64,000 bases of DNA from NCBI GenBank assembly GCA_947561585.1, contig CANNZV010001063.1, positions 248,001 to 312,000 on the forward strand. Reading direction: 5' to 3'. Origin of the DNA: Caprella mutica (Eukaryota; Arthropoda; Malacostraca; Amphipoda; Caprellidae). Each line of letters begins with the position of its first letter. Positions within the stretch are counted from its first letter, which is position 1. A model generated the notes under the pieces. That model saw only the letters and a list, made by a program, of their open reading frames with translations. It was not told where the DNA came from and made no database searches. Shown here in pieces: positions 44,023 through 54,689 of this stretch. Position numbers and translations under genes: made by a program.

Positions 44023-47000
44023 CTGAAAATAACATTTCACATTTCAGGTTACACATCTTTAATATATATAAAATATGAAATATATAATTTTTAACTCATT
44101 TTTGACTTGCATTCGTAAATTTTACAAATTAGGTTTTTCCCACAATACTGACAATAGCATTAGTAAATTGTTTAGTGTATTCCTTACATTGGAACATAGG
44201 TAGTTGGTGTGCCCATGACAGAGGGTTTTCAGTGACCAGGTCATGCAGACTACTGACGAAGGGATCGGCTGACAGTAGTTCTATTGAACTGTTAGCCTCT
44301 AGACTGTTAGAGATGAACTTCTTGCAGTTGGCTAGGGAAAATATCAAATATTTTATTACCTCACTAATTTAACTTAAAAATAAATAATAATGAAGGACTT
44401 TACATATTATATATTATTAGGTGCAAAATAACATCAATTATAGCTATATAGCGAATTTACATTTACAAAACAATGTCTTCATATATGTTGCCCTAAAATA
44501 GTGTAACTTCGTAATATTGAAACTGATAAATATTAAATAGCTATATAGTTATTAGAACTAAGAAATAACATCGAAATGAATACGATCTCTCATTCTGAAA
44601 TTATAGATGAATATTCAGACTTGTACATCTAAATTATACCACCACTGGGTCATTCCATGACGAGTGGACCAAAAAATATGAAATTTAACACCACGCCCCC
44701 TGAGATTTGCATGTAAGTTGGGACTAAGGGTACATGTGCCCAATAAGCTCTATTTTGAGAATCTCAGCTCTCTAGCTCCTATAGGTCAAAAGTTATGACC
44801 TTGTGAACTTTTGTAAAAAGGGCAAAATGCCTTGACATAACCATTTTTGAAAGGTCATAACTTTCTTATTATTAGACCTACAACAAAAAGATTAGCATGT
44901 TTTTTGTTCAGAATGAGCTATGCAATTTTTCTAGGTGTACACAATTTTATTATTTTTATTTTATGAATGAAAAGGGCACTTACTTTCTTTGATCTTGACC
45001 TTTACCCTCAAAGGCCCCACCTGACAAAAAAATTATTAGAACAAAAAATGTAGATTGACTATTTTGCTTTTGGTTGGTAATTTAATATTTTCTTCTATTA
45101 ATAAGGAAGGACGGATATAATTTAAGCTCAAACAGAAGTGTTAGACAAAAAAATATAAAAGTACAAGAAAAAAACATAATTTTGAGAAGTTAAATTAAAG
45201 TAGAGTTTCACAAATTACGAATTTACTAATATTAATAATTACCAATATTAAATTTATTACTATTTAATAATATTTATCAATAGCTATATACTAATATTTA
45301 TCAATAGCTATATACTAATATTTATCAATATTGACTATATTTATCAATATTTACTAGTGTTTATCAATATTTACTAGTGTTTATCAATATTTACTAGTGT
45401 TTATCAATATTTACTAGTGTTTATCAATATTTACTAGTGTTTATCAATATTTACTAGTGTTTATCAATATTTACTAGTGTTTATCAATATTTACTAGTGT
45501 TTATCAATATTTACTAGTGTTTATCAATATTTACTAATATTTAATAATATTTATTAATATTTACTAGTGTTTATCTACATTTACTAATATTTATTAATAT
45601 TGACTATATTTATCAATATTTACTAGTGTTTATCAATATTTACTAGTGTTTATCAATATTTACTAGTGTTTATCAATATTTACTAGTGTTTATCAATATT
45701 TACTAGTGTTTATCAATATTTACTAGTGTTATCAATATTTACTAGTGTTTATCAATATTTACTAATATTTATCAATATTTACTAATATTTAATAATATTT
45801 ATTAATATTTACTAGTGTTTATCTACATTTACTAATATTTATTAATATTTACTGATATTAAGTAATGTTTACTCACATTAATTAATATTTACTAGCATTC
45901 ATAAATAATAAGTTGTTAATATTATTTAACATAGTGTATATTTAACATTAGTGAATTTAATATTGGGAAATATTAGTAAATATTAATAAATAAGAGTGAT
46001 TATTAATAAATAATAGTAGTTATTAATAAATATGAATAACTATTTAGAAATAATAGTAAATAGTAAGAAACAATAGTAACTATTACTATTAGTTAATAAT
46101 AATACCTATTAGTAAAGAAATGTTAATAGTAGTAAATTTAATATTGGTAATTATTAATATTAGTAAATTCGTAATTTGTGAAACTCTACTTCAATTTAAC
46201 TTCTCAAAATTATGATTTTTTCTTGTAGCGACTTTTATTTTTTTTGTGTAACACACCTGTTTGAGCTCAAATATATCCGTCATCCCTATTAATAGTAGAA
46301 AATATTAACTTGCCAAACTATAGCAAAGTAGTCAATCTACATTTTTTGTTATAATAATTTTTTTGTCAGGTGGNNNNNNNNNNNNNNNNNNNNNNNNNNN
46401 NNNNNNNNNNNNNNNNNNNNNNNNNNNNNNNNNNNNNNNNNNNNNNNNNNNNNNNNNNNNNNNNNNNNNNNNNNNNNNNNNNNNNNNNNNNNNNNNNNNN
46501 NNNNNNNNNNNNNNNNNNNNNNNNNNNNNNNNNNNNNNNNNNNNNNNNNNNNNNNNNNNNNNNNNNNNNNNNNNNNNNNNNNNNNNNNNNNNNNNNNNNN
46601 NNNNNNNNNNNNNNNNNNNNNNNNNNNNNNNNNNNNNNNNNNNNNNNNNNNNNNNNNNNNNNNNNNNNNNNNNNNNNNNNNNNNNNNNNNNNNNNNNNNN
46701 NNNNNNNNNNNNNNNNNNNNNNNNNNNNNNNNNNNNNNNNNNNNNNNNNNNNNNNNNNNNNNNNNNNNNNNNNNNNNNNNNNNNNNNNNNNNNNNNNNNN
46801 NNNNNNNNNNNNNNNNNNNNNNNNNNNNNNNNNNNNNNNNNNNNNNNNNNNNNNNNNNNNNNNNACCCGTGTAGGAGAAGACACCTGAAAGAGATAGAGT
46901 ATTAGGTAGCTACCTGTCACATGAACAACGGGGCACACTTTGTTATTTGTAAGCAATTAATAAGTAGGGATTTTAATGTCTTATTTTATAAGACCGAGGT

Positions 47001-50000
47001 GTAATAAAAGCGGGGCATGCCTGCACATATCTACTGATTTAGCATTATTAACTTTTACTAAGTCAAAACTAAGATTTTTTTGAATCATTAATAGCCTTTT
47101 ACTGTGACTGGCACAAATTATCAGATTTCATCTATAATTATCAAAGGGTTCGAACAGACAGGCGAGTGTTCTCTCTTCATAGTCCAGTCTAAAGTTTTAA
47201 TGAGACTAAAGTTATGTTTTTGTAACTCACCCCTAAGGATTATCTCTCCAACTTGTGCTGGCAGAGCATTAACTGAGGGGAAGATCCAGGAGAAGCCGCT
47301 ACACCTGTCCCTGCACTCTATCACGTAGTTAAACACTCCGTCGGGATTGTCGCACACATCCACCAATATCAACTGGGGGTTATTAATTAAATAGACAGTA
47401 GTTAAGAGCTGATATTTAATAGCAACTGAATAGTAAACAACAGACTCATGTTATAGAGTACATAACCAGCTCGTTATTTAAAGTATTTACCATTTAAATC
47501 ATCAGTGTGATAGTCATTTTCATTATCAGTTTCCTTGCAAACTAAGATCTAAATCTCAATAAGATACTACTCTCACCGGAGTCCAATAACTAGTTGTGGA
47601 AAACTCTACTTGCAGACAAAATATCTCACACCTGTCAACAAATGAAGAGGTGCGTCACTCATTTCTTCATTTTTTTAGTTATTTACCTGCAGACCGGCTA
47701 AATTGTGGTTATCAGAGTTCTCCAGAGTGACAGTCATGGGTGTGGAGGAGGAGCGCATGTTGGGGCCACACTCGGGACACATCATCAGGAACATTTCAAG
47801 GATAGAACTGGTGACGTAGGCGTACTTCTGGCGGATCTGACGGAGAGGAAGCAGAGGATTAAGATCTAGAGTAACCAGGGTAAACTCCTATGATTCGGTC
47901 TTGGACACATACAGTATTCAGGACATTAACTCAGGTCTTGGACACCTACAGTACTCAGGTCTTGGACACCTACAGTACTCAGGACATTAACTTAGGTCCT
48001 GGACACCTACAGTACTCAGAACATTAACTCAGGTCCTGGACACCTACAGAACTCAGGACACTAACTAAGGTCTTGGACACCTACAGCCCTCAGGACACTA
48101 ACTAAGGTCTTGGACACCTACAGCCCTCAGGACACTAACTCTTGTCTTGGACACATACAGTACTCAGGACACTAACTAAGGTCTTGGACACCTACAGCCC
48201 TCAGGACACTAACTCAGGTCTTGGACACCTAGCTACATCACTCAGGACACTAACTTATGTCTTGGACACATACAGTACTCAGGACACTAACTAAGGTCTT
48301 GGACACCTACAGCCCTCAGGACACTAACTCTTGTCTTGGACACATACAGTACTCAGGACACTAACTAAGGTCTTGGACACCTACAGCCCTCAGGACACTA
48401 ACTCAGGTCTTGGACACCTAGCTACATCACTCAGGACACTAACTTATGTCTTGGATCAATTTGGCCGTCAATATTTCCGATTGACCAATAATGACTTGTG
48501 TTAGCACCCATTTTTCAAGTATTATTTGGTTGGTTAATTTTAAGAGTAGCTACTGCGCCGCTGCACTCTATATTTTAAATACTTTCAATCCATCGATGCA
48601 GTAGCTAGCTACTGAGATACTATCACCAATTTCAATGAATTAATGTAGATTAAATTAATTGTAGATATTATGTATAAATTATGTATTAGCTAATCAATTA
48701 GCTATAATTATACATAGTTATGAATGAAATTATATTTTGATTTTAGTCATTTTTGATTAAAAAATATAAATAGTGCAATGAAATCATTAGCTTTTAATTT
48801 TATAGTTACAGAGTTTGTTAGATTTATTTACTGGTATTGATGTCATGCTAGGAAAGCATTAATGTGACTGACGTGATGCTAGGAAAGCATTAATGTTATT
48901 GATGTGATGCTAGGAAAGCATTAATGTTATTGATGTGATGCTAGGAAAGCATTAATGTTATTGATGTGATGCTAGGAAAGCATTAATGTTACTGATGTGA
49001 TGCTAGGAAAGCATTAATGTGACTGATGTGATGCAAGGAAAGCATTAATGTTACTGATGTGATGCTAGGAAAGCATTAATGTTATTGATGTGATGCTAGG
49101 AAAGCATTAATGTTACTGATGTGATGCTAGGAAAGCATTAATGTTACTGATGTGATGCTAGGAAAGCATTAATGTTACTGATGTGATGCTAGGAAAGCAT
49201 TAATGTTACTGATTTGATGCTAGGAAAGCATTAATGTTACTGATGTGATGCTAGGAAAGCATTAATGTGACTGATGTGATGCAAGGAAAGCATTAATGTT
49301 ACTGATGTGATGCTAGGAAAGCATTAATGTTATTGATGTGATGCTAGGAAAGCATTAATGTTACTGATGTGATGCTAGGAAAGCATTAATGTTACTGATT
49401 TGATGCTAGGAAAGCATTAATGTGACTGATGTGATGCTAGGAAAGCATTAATGTGATGGGTGTTTATTCATCTCAACAAGAGAGTCATTACCTGTTTATT
49501 CATCTCAACAAGAGAGTCATTACCTGTTTATTCATCTCAACAGGAGAGTCATTACCTGTTTATTCATCTCAACAGGTCCGAGGTGGTAGCCGTTCATCAG
49601 GTGTATTTCGTAGAATATTTTGAAGAGTTGCTCAAAGGTTGGAATAATTCTGTAGTATTGAAGAAACTCTTCCATTGGATTGTCACTCTGCAATGAATTA
49701 ACTAAATTACAATATATTCAACTAATTGAGAATAGCTAAAAACTTTTACCTCTAAGTTACATTGGGAAATTTGACTGAAAGTTTCAAAATAGAGATTTTG
49801 AAATAGAATTGCCTTTTTCCCCAAGACTGACAAGTTGTCACCTTTAGTTTTAGTTCGAAACCCCCCTTGAGAGGGTCATCTATTGCCTGCAGTGCGTTGT
49901 TGTGAGTGTTGACGTCATAGCGTCTGTGCTGGATGACCAGCAGGTTGTGGAGGTTTAACTGGGGGCAGTCTATTACCTTGGCACCTCTGAACCGCACCCA

Positions 50001-53000
50001 ATTGCGCAGTCGGTGGTCTGAGAGCTTCAGGTTACGCCTGTAAAAGACACGACTTGTATTAACTGCCTTTATTGGCATGAAACACCTATGGAGTTAGTTA
50101 GATTTTTTTATTCTTTAGCTATTAAGTTAAATCAATCATGTTATAATTTATACCTCTTCCACAAATGTAATCATTTGGAAAGGTTTCTTCAAATTTCTGT
50201 AGCAATGATTTTTTTTCACTAAAATTTTAACAATTTTCTAATATTTAGATTAATTCATGTAGCTATGTTAGGACATATATCATAACATTAGCTATTATTT
50301 TTCAAATAATTAATGTAGGTAGCTAGTCCTTGGAGCAAAGGAGCGTAAGATATTTGAGAACCTAGTTTCTAGTAGCAAGTTGCAACAGTTTGCTTGAGGT
50401 TAAAGAAAATATTTAATAAATAATAACATGGAAAATAATGCAAGCTAGATAATATGTGAAATTGTCTCACAGAATTTTCTTAGACTATTCATGAACTATA
50501 GCTGCCAATGTAGCTAAGTGTGGAAAATGGGAGTGATATCATGTGTACCAAAATATAAATGGCGAGAAAAAGATAGCTAAAGAACACATTTTAGGAGGAA
50601 ATAAGTAATAACTACGATAGCTATTATCATCTACATTTTATGCAGGAGATTCACAGATAATAAAATGTATATAAATTGACAGAATTTTGTGATACATGAT
50701 CACATAATACTCAAAGGAATTATTTAGATAAAGTTTAGTAAATGTAAAAAATTAAAGGAAAGAGCTATCATTTTTAAGAAATTTTTTCAAGTGCAGACTT
50801 AATAAAATAAGGTACTGACCGAACATGTCCATCAATGAGGTGCTTCATCTTCTCTGTGATGATGAACTTCTTCCTGGCCCTAAAGCACCTATCGTGCAGC
50901 ACCTCTTCATTGAAAAGCTTCTCCCATCTCCTCACTTTGCTCCTCTCTGTGAGGGGAATCCACTCCTCTGGCACTGAGTGGTCCTCTGTGGTCTGGGGCA
51001 CGTAATGCTCTGCATAGTTAGGATTGTCCCTCTTCTCCCCCTTGAGGTGCTTGTTCTTCATGTGACTCGTTACTAGGAACTTCTTAGGGAAGGCAAACTG
51101 ACAGAAGAGGCAGTGGTAGTGCGCTGCTTTGCCCACACGTGAGTTGCAGTTCTTTTTGCAGGCAAGCACGTGGAGACTGTCAAAGGTGATTGAGGGGTTG
51201 ATGTGACAGCGAGTGAAGTGCAGCTTCAGTCTGCGGTCAATGATGAAGTTCTTGCCGTTGTCGCAGAGGTAGCAGTAGGGCAGTTGAGTGGCTTGGAGGG
51301 AGGCAGCTGTGTCATCAGTAACAGAAGGCTGCTTTAGAACAGGCAGACCCATGTACCTGAAAAAAGTTAATAGCGACTAATTTTACAGCCACTAGACAAA
51401 CAAATGAATGATACAAATAAAGGTGCGTTTTGCATGCAGCGATTGTTGCAATCATCGCTCAATGATGATTGCTCAGAAATAAGAATATACTGCATTAGAG
51501 AACAGCGATAATCGCTCGTTTCAAAACAGCTCCATAGGAATAGCATTGTACTAGTGCTTAGCAATTGTCGCTGGGCGATGATCGTTGAGTGATAATCGCA
51601 ATAATTGCTGCATGCAAAATGTACCTTTAGTTAGTGCAATAGAAACTAATAGTAGCTTAATGAAATGTTGAAATGTCAGTGTCTCACATTATATCATAAG
51701 TAGGAACAGGGACAGGCAGATGGGAGGCTATGACACTGGCACTCTCTCCCTTAATGGCGATGTAACTCTCCTCTCTCGTGTGACTCTCTATGTGTACCCA
51801 GAAACTGACCTTACTGTCTATTATCTTGCTACAGAGGGGACAGTGGTAGTGAGCCACTGTGGGCCCACGGGGTGAACAGCCCCTCTGACATATCACTGTG
51901 TAACAGTTACCCAGATCAATGGCTCTGAAATACAAGAGTAGCTAATAATGAATAGATGTTATCAATATAAACTAATGTGGAAACTGACTTTGGGTTACAA
52001 GAAAACAATTTCAGTGACTAATGTAGCAAAAGAATAAATTAATTTAACAATCAAGTTATTATCGAAGACATTGCATGGTATGAAAATCACAGTGTAGCTA
52101 CCTATTGAGGTGAAAGGCTACGAAGTGTCTCTCCAATCTCGACATGTGGCAGAAAGTAGGACTGGGAGTACAGAGGTAACAGAAAGGAAGGCACAAGTAG
52201 TCTACCATCTCCTCAGGGGAAGCCATGATAGACAAATCTCTCTGAAAACTCATTCCTTGGAAATCAAACCTGAAAATGAAATGACTTGAATGTAAGCATT
52301 GATAGTAGGTAGCAATTGTGATTTATGAGAATATAAGGATAGGAACCTCACGTTTTGACAGCTTTAGGATACTTTTTAGGTTGCTTTGCGCCTCTAGGAA
52401 CAGAAGGTTTTTTCTTTCCTCTGCATATTTCGTAGTGTTTCAAGTGATGAGCGACAAGCCTGTCCTTCTTGTGGAGGTAAGTTTCACAGCCTGGTTTGGG
52501 ACAGTGGTAATGCCCCTGATTCAAACCGTCACAGTTGAGCTTGCAAATGACGGAGATGATGTGGGGGAACCTAACTGAGTGATTTAGATGACATTTCACA
52601 AAGTGCTTCAAGAGTCTCTCCATACTGACATTGTGAAAGTTAAAGTCAGCACAGAGGAAACATTTCGGAGGAGTCAGTTTTGATATCAAATGTTCTTTTT
52701 TCTTTGCTAAAGATGGTTTATGAGGTTCACCTTCCAGCATATCTATGAAATTGGCTAAACTCTCATCTGTAGACAGTTTTTTCTTCTCATAATCCAAGCT
52801 TTCCCTGATGCCTTGTTTGCAGTCGGATTCCCCATTGTAAAGAATTTCAGCAGAGCAGCCACCAAGAGTTTGCTCTGTGAGTTCAATGTCACAGATGTCC
52901 ATGAGAGCAGACTGCTGATGCTCTATGGAGATTATTTCAGTGGTGCTAAGAATTTCCTCACTGAGCATCGTAGTTGGACCTCTGAATGGAAATCATATGA

Positions 53001-54637
53001 AGCATTTTATACATATTTTTAGATTGAATAAAAAATATTATAACCTAAATCAATTAAAAACACAAAGTAGCTAATACTCTATACCAAAAGGAAAAGCTAA
53101 TATATTGTAGATAGCTAGCTACTAACAATTTTATTTAAAATTCATTTCACAGATACCAATAACTTACTTTATCTTCAGTAAATCTCTAAAAAAATAACAT
53201 TTGTATATAAAAGTAAATTTTGAACAATTTATAAGTTATAACATGATACATTTCAGTTCAATTAGATATCATCTTCTGCCTAGACATTTAATTAGTTTAA
53301 GAAAATGGTATAAATTTTAGACTGGCAGAACTAGACAACTGAACTAGACAGTACTCACATTTTCTGCTCAATAACTTGCTGTGGACACTCTGTCTGGTTA
53401 CCAATAACAATAGTCTTGTGATCTTCCAAAAGAGAACCTTCCTCATCGTAATCCAGGGGCTCCTGCTTTATAGCCTGAATGTGACAATAAAGAATGTGAT
53501 CGTCAGTGTTCTCTTTAGTTTGTAACACTGCATCACATGACTTCTCAGGACAGTGAAAATGTCCATCTTCAAACTGTGAGCAGTTCAGATGACATTTGAT
53601 GCTCATGACTCCTGTGTACTTAACATATTCAGACAAATGGTAGAGGTGGAAATGTCTGAAAAGTCCCTTTCTTGTGTATTGCAAATTATCACAACACAAA
53701 TAACAGAAGGGATGACTAAGCAAACTTTCAAAAGAGGCATTATTCTTGCCGAGGTAAGGGGTGTCCAGTCCACTTTTTCTTAAAGGGATGTGTTGTTGGG
53801 GAATATTTTGGCAGTGATGATATTTCTTCAAAGATTTAGATTTATTGTTTATCAATTTGTTATTCGAAAGGAAGGAAGATTTGAAAGTATTTGTAGAAAA
53901 GTTAGAATGAGAGAAGGAAGTTTTTGGATTGAAGTAGGACTCCTCATCATTTGCATCATCTTGGCTGTCATCATTTTCAGAAGACAGAGATTCAGGATTG
54001 TTGACAGGTGCACCACTCTCAGCGAGAATAGCCAGCAGTTGCTCTGTGCCATCCGGTGGATCACTAAAATGTTATAGAAAACAGTAATTGTACTAATAAT
54101 GTAGCAGCTATATTTAATAAATATTCTGTTTGACAATTCTCCTACTTAAATAAGCATTACAGAATGAAACATTTGAGTTTGAAATAAAAATTATATTTTG
54201 GCAAATAATCTAGAAGCTAGCTATATATTTGAATAAGTAATGAGATGCTACTATCTTAAATATTCCAGATATGATTCTGTTAATACCGTAGGGAGCTACT
54301 GCATTTATAAAAAAGGTTCAACTATTGAGCAGTATTATCTGTTAGAGTAGGTAAAGATAATTACTATTCAAATTCATTGATTCAATTAATGGTAAATCGG
54401 GTAGTCTTACTTTTTATTGTGAATATTACGGTTGTATTGTTGATAATTGCAGTGACCGAGTAAGAAGTGCTTCTCCAGATGTTTCTTTATCACCAAATTA
54501 CTGAAGGTGGTATAGTCACAGTCATTATAGGGACAATGGTAATGCTGCTTCTTCTTGCAGTCTCCATAACAAAGTGTCAGTTCTACATTACCATGTCTAA
54601 ATTTAGGAATACTTCCAGCCATTCTACATAAGTAAAG
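43757..54637 (-). CDS. gene B span: zinc-module/integrase-like paralogue
   Basis: Thirteen exons, one running into the N gap, in the same order as gene A. There are about five composite zinc modules (the first one incomplete at its start), then NWVRFRGAKVIDC, the H2C2 finger, the integrase core, and the short tail exons. The first five introns found are all phase 2, so exons 2 and 3, and 4 with 5, are symmetric module units. The gene starts at or before 54637; ATG at 54622 is possible, but the exon is open upstream to its acceptor. At the position of the third catalytic Glu gene B has Ser, so it too is unlikely to be an active integrase. Function unknown; probably nuclear. Confidence 0.88.
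44188..44331 (-). CDS. gene B exon: end of integrase-like region
   Basis: 144 bp, phase 1 to 1 as in gene A. NCKKFISNSLEANSS, LHDLVTENPLSWAHQL, PMFQ. It aligns with gene A LIERSMEA, where the possible catalytic Glu is Ser (FISNSLEA). Confidence 0.82.
44647..46373. mobile_element. large foldback element with tandem-repeat core, cut by the N gap
   Basis: The sequence at about 45020-45250 (ccacctgacaaaaaaattat, gtagattgactattttgc, gagtttcacaaattacgaat) returns inverted at about 46145-46373, where the N run begins. The outer left arm continues to about 44647 (gggtcattccatgacgagtg), and its partner must be inside the gap. It lies in the gene B intron between exons 46884 and 44331. Confidence 0.75.
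45240..45880. repeat. 20-bp minisatellite core of the foldback element
   Basis: About 25 copies of tttatcaatatttactagtg plus AT-rich variants. On the gene B strand the unit contains CACTAGTAAATATTG, a weak donor-like GTAAAT. No neighbouring exon boundary is visible for comparison. Confidence 0.9.
46374..46864. other. assembly gap (491 N)
   Basis: A run of N. It should contain the rest of a gene B integrase exon (starting at 46884) and the outer right arm of the foldback element. Open frames spanning the N run are meaningless. Confidence 1.
46865..46884 (-). CDS. gene B exon, cut by the gap
   Basis: After the acceptor agatagctctttcag-like (ctctttcag), 20 bases encode (G)VFSYTG, aligning with gene A SVLCITG just before its second catalytic motif. 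The rest is in the N run. Confidence 0.75.
47231..47372 (-). CDS. gene B exon: integrase core, first part
   Basis: 142 bp. LILVDVCDNPDGVFNYVIEC then RDRCSGFSWIFPSVNA and VGEIILR. It carries the first catalytic Asp (VDVC) and the DRCS motif. It ends in phase 1 before GTGAGT at a position where gene A has no intron. Confidence 0.93.
47687..47836 (-). CDS. gene B exon: H2C2 finger, CxxC half
   Basis: 150 bp, phase 0 to 0. IRQKYAYVTSSILEMFLMMC, PECGPNMRSS, NSDNHNLAGLQ. MMCPECG is the CxxC of the integrase finger; the histidines are in the previous exon (HLMNGYH). The donor position after LAGLQ equals that of gene A (LAGIQ). Confidence 0.93.
47890..48455. repeat. minisatellite, unit about 37 bp
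   Basis: Copies of ggtcttggacacctacagta then ctcaggacattaactca, with subtypes (cagccctcagg, gctacatcactcagg). It sits in the gene B intron, ending about 55 bases upstream of the acceptor of exon 47836. Confidence 0.92.
48837..49457. repeat. 31-bp minisatellite
   Basis: About 20 copies of gatgctaggaaagcattaat then gttactgatgt. On the gene B strand the unit includes TGCTTTCCTAG, an acceptor-like pyrimidine tract plus AG. It shares the intron with the 32-bp donor repeats and the 37-bp array. Confidence 0.95.
49460..49575. repeat. 32-bp repeat of a gene B exon end plus splice donor
   Basis: Three complete copies and one partial. On the gene strand the unit is the last 20 bases of the exon (CTGTTGAGATGAATAAACAG) followed by the first 12 of the intron (GTAATGACTCTC). 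The copy next to the exon is identical; the others differ at one base. It is the shortest of the boundary-copy arrays. Confidence 0.93.
49556..49687 (-). CDS. gene B exon: SDNPMEEFLQ to VEMNKQ
   Basis: 132 bp, phase 0 to 0. SDNPMEEFLQYYRIIPTFEQ, LFKIFYEIHLMNGYHLG, PVEMNKQ. It carries the two His of the H2C2 finger. In gene A the corresponding intron lies after MNG, eight codons earlier in the alignment and in a different phase. Confidence 0.93.
49842..50037 (-). CDS. gene B exon: RNLKLSDHR to FELKLK
   Basis: 196 bp. RNLKLSDHRLRNWVRFRGAK then VIDCPQLNLHNLLVIQHRRY. It matches gene A YWVKFRGIKVLSCSQLNF. It ends in phase 0 before GTGACA. Confidence 0.92.
50820..51356 (-). CDS. gene B exon: last zinc module and linker
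   Basis: 537 bp, phase 2 to 2. YMGLPVLKQPSV, then PYCYLCDNGKNF, LKLHFTRCHI, VLACKKNC, AAHYHCLFCQFAF, HMKNKH and the linker DHSVPEEWIPLTE, as in gene A (HSVPDEWIF). The donor is GTCAGT, as inferred for a gene A intron. Confidence 0.93.
51418..51629. mobile_element. MITE with long inverted ends in a gene B intron
   Basis: aaggtgcgttttgcatgcag, cgattgttgcaatcatcgct at the left, and the inverse (agtgataatcgcaataattg, ctgcatgcaaaatgtacctt) at the right, about 212 bp. cataggaatagcattgtact is internal. The target duplication was not resolved. Confidence 0.8.
51688..51924 (-). CDS. gene B exon: second half of a zinc module
   Basis: 237 bp, phase 2 to 2. AIDLGNCYTVICQRGC, VAHYHCPLCSKIIDSKVSFW, VHIESH, then a tail VPVPTYDI. 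It completes the module begun in exon 52102-52269. Confidence 0.92.
52102..52269 (-). CDS. gene B exon: first half of a zinc module
   Basis: 168 bp, phase 2 to 2. FDFQGMSFQRDL, ASPEEMVDYLCLPFCYLC, RLERHFVAFHLN. The donor is GTAGCT. It is short and not obvious as an open frame; it was found from the splice sites and the PFCYLC motif. Confidence 0.9.
52352..52981 (-). CDS. gene B exon: zinc module with acidic leader
   Basis: 630 bp, phase 2 to 2. An acidic leader (MLSEEILSTTEIISIEHQ), then PPKCFLCADF, LLKHFVKCHL, VICKLNCDG, GHYHCPKPGCETY, VAHHLKH and a basic tail (KKKPSVPRGAKQPKK). Confidence 0.93.
53359..54063 (-). CDS. gene B exon: zinc module with acidic leader
   Basis: 705 bp, phase 2 to 2. 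DPPDGTEQLLAILAESGAPV, ENDDSQDDANDEE, then HPFCYLCCDN, LFRHFHLYHL, IKCHLNCSQ, GHFHCPEKSCD, and an acidic end (EPLDYDEEGSLLEDH). Confidence 0.92.
54411..54637 (-). CDS. gene B first recognised exon
   Basis: 227 bp after the acceptor ttccttttttcag. It is open from LYLCRM; ATG at 54622 (MAGSIPKFRH) could initiate. LTLCYGDCKKKQHYHCPYND then DYTTFSNLVIKKHLEKH is the second half of a zinc module whose first half is not visible. Either an upstream exon exists or the module is truncated. The donor is GTAAGA, phase 2. Confidence 0.82.
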
Positions 54638-54689
54638 CTGAAAAAAGGAAATTCATAAAAATTAGTTGAGAATTTAATGAATAGACTAG

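Noticed and set aside
46363..46956. Open frames across the N run
   Set aside because: Made of undetermined bases; no information.
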